A stretch of 64,000 nt of DNA from Zoogloea sp. (GTDB taxonomy: Bacteria; Pseudomonadota; Gammaproteobacteria; Burkholderiales; Rhodocyclaceae), in assembly GCF_028689785.1 (NCBI RefSeq), contig NZ_JAQVCN010000001.1, forward strand, positions 1-64,000, in the 5' to 3' direction. The notes beneath the pieces were generated by a model. The model made no database searches and was not told the DNA's origin. It saw only the letters and a program-made list of their open reading frames with translations. This document shows, one piece after another, positions 49,591-57,069 of the stretch. The position numbers and the translations under genes were made by a program. How positions within the stretch are numbered: the stretch's first letter is position 1; the number at the start of each line of letters is the position of its first letter.

Positions 49591-49797
49591 TCAGGCTGCG
49601 TCAAAACCGCAGTCTTCCACCACGGTGCGCAGAGCGTTGGCCGAAACCCGGGCCGGGTCATAGCCGACCCGTGCCTCGCCCTGCTCCAGCGAAACCGCCA
49701 CACTGCCCACACCCGGCGTTGCCGACAGAGCCCCGGTCAGGTTCTTCACGCAGCCCTGGCAGCTCATGCCGGCCACCTTGATCAGCACTTCTTCCAT
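49591..49797 (-). CDS. copZ: Copper chaperone CopZ-like
   Basis: 68-residue heavy-metal-associated domain with the metal-binding MSCQGC loop at about 11-16 and the beta-alpha-beta-beta-alpha-beta pattern to the end. It delivers Cu(I) to the P-type ATPase encoded just upstream in the same operon, 11 nt away. Confidence 0.9.
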   Translation of the reverse strand: MEEVLIKVAGMSCQGCVKNLTGALSATPGVGSVAVSLEQGEARVGYDPARVSANALRTVVEDCGFDAA

Positions 49798-49808
49798 GAT
49801 GTTTCCTT

Positions 49809-52004
49809 TCAGTCTGATTTTCCCGGGCGCCAGCGTTTGAGCAGCAGGGAGTTGCTCACCACCGACACCGAACTCATGGCCATCGCCGCACCGGCGATCA
49901 CCGGGTTGAGCAGCCCGAAGGCCGCCGCGGGGATACCGAGAATGTTGTAGATAAAGGCAAAGAACAGATTCTGGCGGATCTTGCCAAGGGTCGCCCGGGA
50001 CAGGGAGATTGCATCGGCAACTCCGGCCAGATCATTGCGGACCAGCGTCAGGTCGGCGGCTTCGATGGCCACATCGGAACCCGCCCCGATGGCGAAGGAC
50101 ACATCTGCAGCCGCCAGCGCAGGCGCATCGTTGATCCCGTCCCCCACCATCCCGACCAACCCTTCGCCACGCAGTGCCGCAACGGCCTCGGCCTTGCCCT
50201 CAGGCATGACCTGGGCGCGAAACTCGGTTATTCCCGCCTCCGCCGCGATCCGCGCGGCCACAGCAGGATGATCGCCGGTCAGCATCACCACCCTCACCCC
50301 GAGGCCTTGCAGGCGTGCGACCGCCGCCCTGGAGCTGGCGCGCAGAGGGTCGGCGAGCCCCAGGGCCCCCAGCACCTTGCCATCGGCAAGTACCCCCACC
50401 GGCGTCAGCGCAGCGGCGAGCAAGGGCTCAAGCACATCCGCCGGCAGGGGCGTGCCCTGAGCGGCCAGAAAATCTGGAGAGCCGACCATCACCCGCTGCC
50501 CCGCCACCTGCCCGGTAATGCCCTTGCCGCTGACCGCCTGGACGGCCTCGGGCAGACTCAAGGACAGGCCGGCTTCCTGAGCAGCCGTCACCACGGCCCG
50601 GGCCAGAGGATGGTGACTGGTCTGCTCCAGCCCCGCCGCCAGAGCCAGCAGGTCGTCGCGGGCTGCCCCAGGGACCATCCGTACGTCGAGAACGGCAGGC
50701 CGGCCTTCGGTGAGGGTGCCGGTCTTGTCCACCACCAGCACCTTGATTCTCTCAGCCAGTTCCAACGCCTCGGCGTTCTTGACGAGAATGCCGGCGCGAG
50801 CCCCCTGCCCCGTCCCCACCATCACTGCCGTCGGCGTAGCCAGACCCAGGGCGCAGGGGCAGGCGATCACCAGCACGGCAACTGCATTGACCAGCGCCGG
50901 CGCCACCTCGCCACCGAACCACCACCAACCCAGAAAGGTGACAAGAGCAATGAGCACCACGGTCGGCACAAAGACGGCAGCCACCTGATCGGCCAGACGC
51001 TGCACGGCCGGCTTGCCGCCCTGCGCCTGCTCAACGAGGCGCACGATGCCCGCCAGCAGGGTTTCGGCACCCACGCCGCTCGCCCGGCAACGCAGCACAC
51101 CGTCGCCGTTCAGTGTGGCGGCAAAGACCTGATCACCCACCACTTTGGCCACCGGCACACTCTCGCCGGTGAGCATGGCCTCATCGGCCGACGACTCACC
51201 CTCCAGCACCAGGCCATCAACCGGAACAGCATCCCCTGGACGCAGCACGAAGACAGTGCCCACCATCACCTGCTCCACCGGCACTTCGACCAGTTGCCCT
51301 GCTCGCTCGACCCAAGCCGTCGGCGGCTGCAGGCGCAGCAAGGCCTCGATGGCCGCCGAGGTGCGTGCCCGGGCCCGGGCCTCCAGCAACTTGCCGAGGA
51401 GCACCAGGGTGATGATGCTGGCCGAGGCCTCGAAATACACGTGCAGGTCGTGGCGACCAAGTACGACTACCGCCAGACTGAAGAAGTACGCCACGCTAGT
51501 GCCCAGGGCCACCAGCACATCCATGTTGGCCCCACCGCCGCGCAGGGAGGCCCACGCGCCGGTGTAGAAACGCCGGCCGATCCAGAACTGGACCGGCGTG
51601 GCCAGCAGGCACTGAAGCCAGCGGGGCAGCAGATCCGCATGGTGGCTGCCCGCCATGTCGGCACCGAACATGCCGACCATCTGGACCAGGAAGGGAAAGC
51701 TGAGCCCGGCTGACAGCCAGAACAGGCGCAGTTCGGCGGCCACCTCGTCTGCCTTGCGGGCCTTGTCGGCCTCGCGGTCGCGAACGGCAACGGGGGTTGC
51801 GGTGAAGCCGGCCCTGGCCACCGCAGCAACAATCGCTGCCGTTTCGACCGCACCAGGCGCATAGCGCACCCGCGCTGTTTCCGCGGCAAAGTTCACGCTC
51901 GCCTCAACGCCGGGCAGACGGTTCAGAACCTTTTCGAGACGCGCAGCACAGGCCGCACAGGTCATGCCACTCACGGAAAAATCGCAACTCACGTCCTGGC
52001 TCAC
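49809..52004 (-). CDS. copA: Copper-translocating P1B-type ATPase
   Basis: 731 residues from GTG 52004 (GGGAG 9 nt upstream). N-terminal metal-binding domain MTCAAC (C16, C19), eight transmembrane helices, ion-binding CPC at 382-384 (VIACPCALGLATP), phosphorylation D426 in DKTGT, SHHPLA (HP locus) and GDGINDAPALAAADVS. It exports Cu(I). Only one N-terminal metal-binding domain. Linkage to a SafE-like protein and hemN/fnr could also suit a cbb3-assembly (FixI/CopA2) role. The symbol is family-level. Confidence 0.9.
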   Translation of the reverse strand: MSQDVSCDFSVSGMTCAACAARLEKVLNRLPGVEASVNFAAETARVRYAPGAVETAAIVAAVARAGFTATPVAVRDREADKARKADEVAAELRLFWLSAGLSFPFLVQMVGMFGADMAGSHHADLLPRWLQCLLATPVQFWIGRRFYTGAWASLRGGGANMDVLVALGTSVAYFFSLAVVVLGRHDLHVYFEASASIITLVLLGKLLEARARARTSAAIEALLRLQPPTAWVERAGQLVEVPVEQVMVGTVFVLRPGDAVPVDGLVLEGESSADEAMLTGESVPVAKVVGDQVFAATLNGDGVLRCRASGVGAETLLAGIVRLVEQAQGGKPAVQRLADQVAAVFVPTVVLIALVTFLGWWWFGGEVAPALVNAVAVLVIACPCALGLATPTAVMVGTGQGARAGILVKNAEALELAERIKVLVVDKTGTLTEGRPAVLDVRMVPGAARDDLLALAAGLEQTSHHPLARAVVTAAQEAGLSLSLPEAVQAVSGKGITGQVAGQRVMVGSPDFLAAQGTPLPADVLEPLLAAALTPVGVLADGKVLGALGLADPLRASSRAAVARLQGLGVRVVMLTGDHPAVAARIAAEAGITEFRAQVMPEGKAEAVAALRGEGLVGMVGDGINDAPALAAADVSFAIGAGSDVAIEAADLTLVRNDLAGVADAISLSRATLGKIRQNLFFAFIYNILGIPAAAFGLLNPVIAGAAMAMSSVSVVSNSLLLKRWRPGKSD

Positions 52005-52024
52005 GGTACTGCTCCCTGCCTGTA

Positions 52025-52741
52025 TCAGAAGTGGCAGACAACCCCGTTCCACAGGTTGCTGCCAAGGGTCGGCGCTGTCACCAGGCCATACACCCCGAAT
52101 GCCAGCACCACCAATCCAGACCCCGTCCGCACCGCGCGGTTCCGCACCAGATCCTTCAGGCGCTTAAGCAGCAGACCGGCCAACAGCAGATTCGGCAGCG
52201 TTCCCAGGCCAAAGGCCAGCATCAGCATGGCCCCCCGCTCGGCGGCGCCGGTAACCAGAGCCGTGGCCAGCACGCTATAAACCAGGCCACATGGCAGGAA
52301 GCCCCACAGCAAGCCAAGCGGCAGGGCCTGGGCCACGGTGCGCGCTGGCAGAAAACGCCGGGTCAGGGGCTGGATGCGGGCCCACAGACGATGGCCCAGC
52401 TGCTCTACTCCCGACAAAGCGCGGGTGAAGCCCGTGAGATAGAGCCCGAGGGCAATGAGCATCAGGTTGGCTGCCACATACAGGCCTAACTGGATGGGCA
52501 GGATGTCGTTGAAGAGCATGCCCACCGTCCCAATGGCCCCCATTGCAGCTCCCGCCAGGGTGTAACTTGAGATGCGGCCGATGTTGTAGGCAAGGTGCAA
52601 TGGCCACTCACGGCGGGACTCACCGGGCATGCGCACGGTGTTCACCGTCAGGGCACTCACGATGCCGCCGCACATACCGACACAATGAGTACCTCCCAGG
52701 AGGCCGATCAGAAAGACTGCGAGATAGCCGGTTTCGGGCAT
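52025..52741 (-). CDS. SafE/TauE-like (CcoS/UreH-related) membrane protein
   Basis: 238 residues with about six transmembrane helices. The N-terminal GGTHCVGMCGGIVSAL (residues 16-31) contains the Cys pair common in the sulfite exporter TauE/SafE and DsbD-like families; a second conserved LLWGFLPCGLVYSVLA lies near 145. Family members are often next to cbb3 oxidase maturation genes and copper ATPases, as here (20 nt before copA). The transported species is unknown. Confidence 0.82.
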   Translation of the reverse strand: MPETGYLAVFLIGLLGGTHCVGMCGGIVSALTVNTVRMPGESRREWPLHLAYNIGRISSYTLAGAAMGAIGTVGMLFNDILPIQLGLYVAANLMLIALGLYLTGFTRALSGVEQLGHRLWARIQPLTRRFLPARTVAQALPLGLLWGFLPCGLVYSVLATALVTGAAERGAMLMLAFGLGTLPNLLLAGLLLKRLKDLVRNRAVRTGSGLVVLAFGVYGLVTAPTLGSNLWNGVVCHF

Positions 52742-52761
52742 GTTCCAGACCTAGAAGCAAA

Positions 52762-52785
52762 GCGCCCCGCGGAAGCACGGGGCGC
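52762..52785 (-). terminator. Terminator between hemN and the copper operon
   Basis: GCGCCCCG (52762-52769) pairs perfectly with CGGGGCGC (52778-52785), followed on the minus strand by TTTGCTTCT. A second, smaller palindrome CAAACCGG-g-CCGGTTTG lies at 52822-52838 directly after the hemN stop. Confidence 0.65.
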
Positions 52786-52839
52786 AGGAAATCGCACTTG
52801 CGTTGGCATTCTAGCCCGGTACAAACCGGGCCGGTTTGC

Positions 52840-54234
52840 TCAGATCACCTTGGAGTATCGGGTGCGCTCACGGTCCGAACGCAGGTAGCGGTCGAAGACC
52901 ATGGCGATGGCCCGTACCAACATGCGGCCGGCCGGCAGCACCGAGATCCACTGATCGTCGATCTTCAGCAGCCCACCCTTCTCCATCTCCCGAAGATCAG
53001 CCAGCTCGGCGGAAAAATACCGTTTGAAATCGATCAAGTGGGCAATCTCGATGGATTCGATGGAGAGCTCGAAGTGGCACATCAGGGCCTGGATGATGGC
53101 ACGCCGCAGCAGGTCGTCCGGGGTCAGCTCGATGCCCCTCAGCACCGGCAGGCGGCCGGTATCGAGGATGTCGTAGTACTCGTCGAGGGTCTTGACGTTC
53201 TGGGCGTAGGTGGGGCCGACCTTGCCGATGGCCGACACGCCGAAAGCCAGCAGATCGCACTCCGCGTAGGTGGAGTAGCCCTGGAAGTTGCGATGCAGCC
53301 GCCCCTGGCGCTGGGCAGTGGTGAGTTCGTCGGTTGGCTTGGCGAAGTGGTCCATGCCGATATACACGTAACCTGCCTCGGTCAGGCGGCGGATCGCCAG
53401 CTGCAGGATCTGCAGCTTGGTCTCGCCGGACGGCAGCTGGGCATCCATGATGCGCCGCTGGGGCTTGAACAGGCTGGGCAGGTGCGCGTAGTTGTATATC
53501 GACAGGCGGTCGGGCGACAGACTCAGGATCTGCTCAAGGGTGCGGTTGAAGCTGATCACGTTCTGCTTGGGCAATCCGTAGATCAGGTCCACGCTGATGG
53601 ACTTGAAACCATGGGCGCGCGCGGCGTCAATCACCAGGCGGGTTTCTTCCTCGCTCTGCACCCGGTTAACCGCCTTCTGAACATCCGGGTTGAAATCCTG
53701 GATGCCTACACTCATGCGATTGAAGCCCAGCTCGGCCAGCAGTGCCACGGTGGGCTCATCCACCTTGCGGGGGTCAACCTCGATGGAGTACTCGCCATCC
53801 GGCACCAGAGTGAAGTGCTTCCTGACGATGCCCATCAGCTGGCGCAACTCATCGTGGGAGAGGAAGGTGGGCGTACCACCTCCCAGATGCAGTTGCAGAA
53901 CCTCCCGCGGGCCTTCAAGGCTAGCAACCTGAAGATCGACCTCCTTCTCGAGGTAGGCCAGATATTTGGCTGAGCGCCCGTGGTCCTTCGTGATGATCTT
54001 GTTGCAGGCGCAGTAGTAGCAGATCGTATTGCAGAAGGGGATGTGGAAGTATAATGAAAGCGGTTTGCCGATCCCGCCGATGGTGCGCTTGCCGAGCCAA
54101 TGCCCCAGCGCCTCGGAGTTGAAAGCCTCGACAAAACGGTCCGCAGTGGGATAGGACGTGTAACGCGGTCCATTCACATCGAACTTGCGGATGAGGTCCG
54201 GATCGAAGATCAGATCTTTTTGTGTAGTGTTCAT
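52840..54234 (-). CDS. hemN: Oxygen-independent coproporphyrinogen III dehydrogenase
   Basis: 464 residues. Radical-SAM cluster ligands C68, C72 and C75 with the neighbouring C77 (CNTICYYCAC) define HemN rather than HemW. Follow-up motifs QLHLGGGTPTFLS and DLIYGLPKQN bind SAM. It makes protoporphyrinogen IX without oxygen. ATG 54234. It is divergent from fnr and shares its regulatory region with a perfect FNR box. Confidence 0.96.
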   Translation of the reverse strand: MNTTQKDLIFDPDLIRKFDVNGPRYTSYPTADRFVEAFNSEALGHWLGKRTIGGIGKPLSLYFHIPFCNTICYYCACNKIITKDHGRSAKYLAYLEKEVDLQVASLEGPREVLQLHLGGGTPTFLSHDELRQLMGIVRKHFTLVPDGEYSIEVDPRKVDEPTVALLAELGFNRMSVGIQDFNPDVQKAVNRVQSEEETRLVIDAARAHGFKSISVDLIYGLPKQNVISFNRTLEQILSLSPDRLSIYNYAHLPSLFKPQRRIMDAQLPSGETKLQILQLAIRRLTEAGYVYIGMDHFAKPTDELTTAQRQGRLHRNFQGYSTYAECDLLAFGVSAIGKVGPTYAQNVKTLDEYYDILDTGRLPVLRGIELTPDDLLRRAIIQALMCHFELSIESIEIAHLIDFKRYFSAELADLREMEKGGLLKIDDQWISVLPAGRMLVRAIAMVFDRYLRSDRERTRYSKVI

Positions 54235-54288
54235 GGAGAGACTTCTGTTGGTTGCACGAAACAATCGCAGAATCGTCCAAAAATCGTA

Positions 54289-54302
54289 TTGATGTGGATC
54301 AA
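54289..54302. promoter_or_regulatory. FNR-binding site between hemN and fnr
   Basis: TTGAT-GTGG-ATCAA, an exact match to the FNR consensus TTGAT-N4-ATCAA. It lies 55 nt from the hemN start and 46 nt from the fnr start, so it can activate hemN under anoxia and autoregulate fnr. Confidence 0.9.
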
Positions 54303-54348
54303 AGGGCTCCAAAACCTTGGTTTAACCACAAAGTTCAGGTGATTGCGC

Positions 54349-55089
54349 GTGCAGATGAAATCGGTAGTACCGGTGACGGTGGTGGAGATCAAGACGGCCT
54401 GCTCCCAGTGCAACCTGCGGGAACTGTGCCTTCCTTTCGGGCTTGACCCGGGAGAAGTCAACCAGCTCGACGAGCTCGTCGGCAGCCGCCGCAAAATCAA
54501 GCGGCAGCAGCATCTTTACCGTTCAGGCGATCCCTTCGAAGCCATTTACGCTATCCGGGCAGGCTCCTTCAAGACCGACGTGATCCTCGAGGATGGTCGC
54601 GACCAGGTCACCGGCTTCCAGATGACCGGCGAAGTGCTGGGCCTCGACGGCATCAGCTCCGAAGAGCACTCGTGCAACGCGATTGCACTGGAAGACAGCG
54701 AAGTCTGCGTTATCCCTTTCGGACGTCTTGAAGAGCTGTCGCGGCAGGTGGAGAGCCTCCAGCACCAGTTCCACAAGATCATGAGCCGCGAGATCGTCCG
54801 TGACCACGGAGTCATGATGCTGCTCGGCTCGATGCGGGCCGAAGAACGCCTCGCCGCGTTCCTGCTCAACATGTCCCAGCGCTTCACGGTCCGGGGTTTT
54901 TCGCCTTCCGAATTCCACCTGCGCATGACCCGGGACGAAATCGGTTCTTACCTCGGGCTCAAGCTCGAGACCGTCTCCCGGGCCTTCTCACGCTTCCAGG
55001 AAGAAGGCCTGGTGGCGGTTCAGCAGAAGCACATCCGCATCCTGGACACGCCGGGGCTCAAGCGCATCCTCAATCACCACACGGCCTGA
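54349..55089 (+). CDS. fnr: Anaerobic regulator FNR
   Basis: About 246 residues, closely like E. coli FNR. The oxygen-sensing [4Fe-4S] ligands are C18, C21, C27 (ACSQCNLRELC) and C109 (EEHSCNAIA). The cyclic-nucleotide-like sensor domain is followed by a dimerisation helix and an HTH recognition helix (EIGSYLGLKLETVSRAFSRF). The start is ambiguous: GTG 54349 has AGGTGA at good spacing, ATG 54355 is also possible. Confidence 0.95.
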   Translation: MQMKSVVPVTVVEIKTACSQCNLRELCLPFGLDPGEVNQLDELVGSRRKIKRQQHLYRSGDPFEAIYAIRAGSFKTDVILEDGRDQVTGFQMTGEVLGLDGISSEEHSCNAIALEDSEVCVIPFGRLEELSRQVESLQHQFHKIMSREIVRDHGVMMLLGSMRAEERLAAFLLNMSQRFTVRGFSPSEFHLRMTRDEIGSYLGLKLETVSRAFSRFQEEGLVAVQQKHIRILDTPGLKRILNHHTA

Positions 55090-55092
55090 ATC

Positions 55093-55479
55093 TCAGGCCA
55101 GGGCCAGCCAGCCGAGCGGGTTCTTGGTGATGGCCACCGAAACGATGTAAGCGTACACCGCCAGCGCGCCGACAAGGGCCAGCACGCGCTGGCGGCGCGG
55201 CCTGGCGGGCCTGAGGGCGATGGCGCCGAGGCCGATGTAGGCCAGCAGACCGAAGATCTTGGCCGTCAGCCAGCCATCCACGAACGGGACAAAACCCGCC
55301 ATCCAGGCCAGAGCAATGGCGCTGGCCAACAGGCAGGAATCGACGATATGAGGCGCGACGCGGGTCAGTCGGGCCCGCAGCAAGGCTGACCCGGTGATCG
55401 ACCACCAGCCCCGCAGGGTGAAGCCGGCGATACTGAGAACCACGCAGGTGATGTGGAAGTGCTTGAGAGCCAGATACAT
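55093..55479 (-). CDS. SirB2 family membrane protein
   Basis: 128 residues, four predicted transmembrane helices (near 8-28, 45-65, 72-92 and 100-120). It begins MYLALKHFHITCVVLSIAGF and has GWLTAKIFGLLAYIGLG, characteristic of SirB2. GAGGCG precedes ATG 55479. Function unknown; possibly haem/redox-related by analogy to CopD-like proteins. It ends 3 nt from the fnr stop (convergent). Confidence 0.82.
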   Translation of the reverse strand: MYLALKHFHITCVVLSIAGFTLRGWWSITGSALLRARLTRVAPHIVDSCLLASAIALAWMAGFVPFVDGWLTAKIFGLLAYIGLGAIALRPARPRRQRVLALVGALAVYAYIVSVAITKNPLGWLALA

Positions 55480-55550
55480 GTCGCCTCGGATAGAGTGTTC
55501 CGGCGACACGCCCATCGTCACGCCGGGCCCGCCATCGCGGGCCCTCGACT

Positions 55551-56291
55551 TTATCCCCGTAGCACGCCGACTTCCAGTGCAGCAAACCAGTTGATGAAGC
55601 GCTGCACGTCGCCCCCCTGGTAGATCGCCCCGTGCTGGGGCACCAGCATGTCGATCTCCATGCGGGAGACCCGCTCGCACCAGTCGCGCTTGGCCCGGTC
55701 GGAGCCCATCCAGCGCTTGTGGAAAGCTTCGGCATGACGGATATGACGGGAGAAGTCCTCGACGAACAAGCCGTTGTGATCCGCCGGCAGCAGGGCCGCG
55801 CCCACGTCCCCGGAGAACAGGATCTTGGCCTTCGGGTCGTAGAGGTGGAAGTTGCCCGACGAGTGCAGGTAGTGGGCCGGAATGGCCTGCAGCTCCAATC
55901 CACCCAGACGGATGGTCATGCCCGGATCCGGAATGGGGATGAAGGTGCTGTCCTGGCCTCCAAAGTGGGGCAGGAAGGACTGCCAAAGCCAGCTGGTGTA
56001 ACACTTGAGATCGGGCTTGAACTCCAGCCACAAGGCCAAGGACGAGATGATGTCCGGATCCTGGTGAGAGGAGAAGATGCCGGCCAGGCGGGTCGGATCG
56101 CACTCGGCCGAAAGCGCCGAGAACACCGCAGGAAATATCTCGATGCCGCCCGGATCACACAGCAGGGCTTCGTCGCCATTCACCACAACGTATTCGTTGG
56201 TATCAATGATGTAGCCGGGCTTGGACGCATCGCGGGCGATGGCAAACCAGCGGTGATCGTCTTCCTGGTAGATGCAGTGGGCCTGCTTCAT
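55551..56291 (-). CDS. MBL-fold oxygen-binding di-iron protein (ODP/FDP-like)
   Basis: 246 residues, a metallo-beta-lactamase fold of flavodiiron-protein type without the flavodoxin domain. Likely metal ligands: H76-Q-D78-P-D80 (FDP uses H-x-E-x-D), H140/H143 in IPAHYLHSSGN, D162 in FSGDVGA and H220 in PQHGAIY. The core loop SSHQDPDIISSLALWLE is distinctive. In Treponema denticola a di-iron protein of this class senses oxygen for chemotaxis. Here the gene sits 6 nt after a chemoreceptor-like gene, supporting the same idea; it could instead reduce oxygen or NO. Confidence 0.82.
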   Translation of the reverse strand: MKQAHCIYQEDDHRWFAIARDASKPGYIIDTNEYVVVNGDEALLCDPGGIEIFPAVFSALSAECDPTRLAGIFSSHQDPDIISSLALWLEFKPDLKCYTSWLWQSFLPHFGGQDSTFIPIPDPGMTIRLGGLELQAIPAHYLHSSGNFHLYDPKAKILFSGDVGAALLPADHNGLFVEDFSRHIRHAEAFHKRWMGSDRAKRDWCERVSRMEIDMLVPQHGAIYQGGDVQRFINWFAALEVGVLRG

Positions 56292-56297
56292 TGTTTC

Positions 56298-56921
56298 CTA
56301 GTCCTTTACGAGGCGTTCCTTGCCGAGCACTTCCAGCGACCGCTTGATCTGGGCGATCACTTCCGCAAAATCTGTCGAAACCTGCATCAACGCCGGGCTG
56401 AAGGTGCCGCCATAGGCGGCCTCAATCTTGGCCGAACGGGCCAGCACGCCTCCCAGCTCCACAAGCTGCTGAGTCTCCTCCACCGCCGAACGCAGGCGCA
56501 GGTCCAGGGATCGCAGGCAGGCCTGCTGCTCGGCCAACCGTGTCGCACCACGCCGCCGTGCCTCCCGCACGCCCGGCACGCCGTCACCACTAAGGCGAAT
56601 GGCTTCGGCCAGAATTGCCGATGTGCGCTGCTGCTGAACCACGCCGGTCACGCTACCCACCGAACCGGAGGTCATGTCCCGCAAAGTCGCCATGTGCCGG
56701 GTCAGCTCCTGGGCAAAGCGTCGCAACTCATTGGAGAGCACCCCGAAGCCAAGAGCCGCGTTGCCCGCCCGTTTGGCCAGGAAGATCGCGTTAAGCGCCA
56801 TCAGATTGATGCGGAAGGCCGTGGATACGATGGCCTTGATCTCTTCATTGACCCGGACGATACGCGCGAGCTCGCTCACGCCGGGTGCTTTCACGTGCAG
56901 GTTTCGGTCTGGCGCGTTCAT
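56298..56921 (-). CDS. Methyl-accepting-chemotaxis-like signalling protein
   Basis: 207 residues, no transmembrane helix. Residues about 38-72 (INLMALNAIFLAKRAG, then NAALGFGVLSNELRRFA) match the conserved chemoreceptor hairpin tip, although acidic residues of the usual AAIEAARAGE core are altered (FLAKRAG). The rest is coiled-coil helix. It is much shorter than normal receptors, so it may be a soluble scaffold-like signalling piece. Operonic with the di-iron protein downstream. No CheA/CheW gene is nearby. Confidence 0.75.
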   Translation of the reverse strand: MNAPDRNLHVKAPGVSELARIVRVNEEIKAIVSTAFRINLMALNAIFLAKRAGNAALGFGVLSNELRRFAQELTRHMATLRDMTSGSVGSVTGVVQQQRTSAILAEAIRLSGDGVPGVREARRRGATRLAEQQACLRSLDLRLRSAVEETQQLVELGGVLARSAKIEAAYGGTFSPALMQVSTDFAEVIAQIKRSLEVLGKERLVKD

Positions 56922-57069
56922 GCTGAACTCTCATGCGGCGCGGGCCGCAGCAGGACTCGGGGACGTCAGGCTCACGCGACATCTCCCTGCAAGGCGCGGG
57001 GAGGTGTCGGTGTTGTGCTGGATTAACGGCGCCCGGGGCCCAAGCTTGAGTCCGCCCAAACCTCGTCGG

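Noticed and set aside
49809-52052. Earlier ATG start for the copper ATPase at 52052
   Set aside because: It would overlap the upstream SafE-like gene by 28 bases with no ribosome-binding site; GTG 52004 has GGGAG at good spacing.
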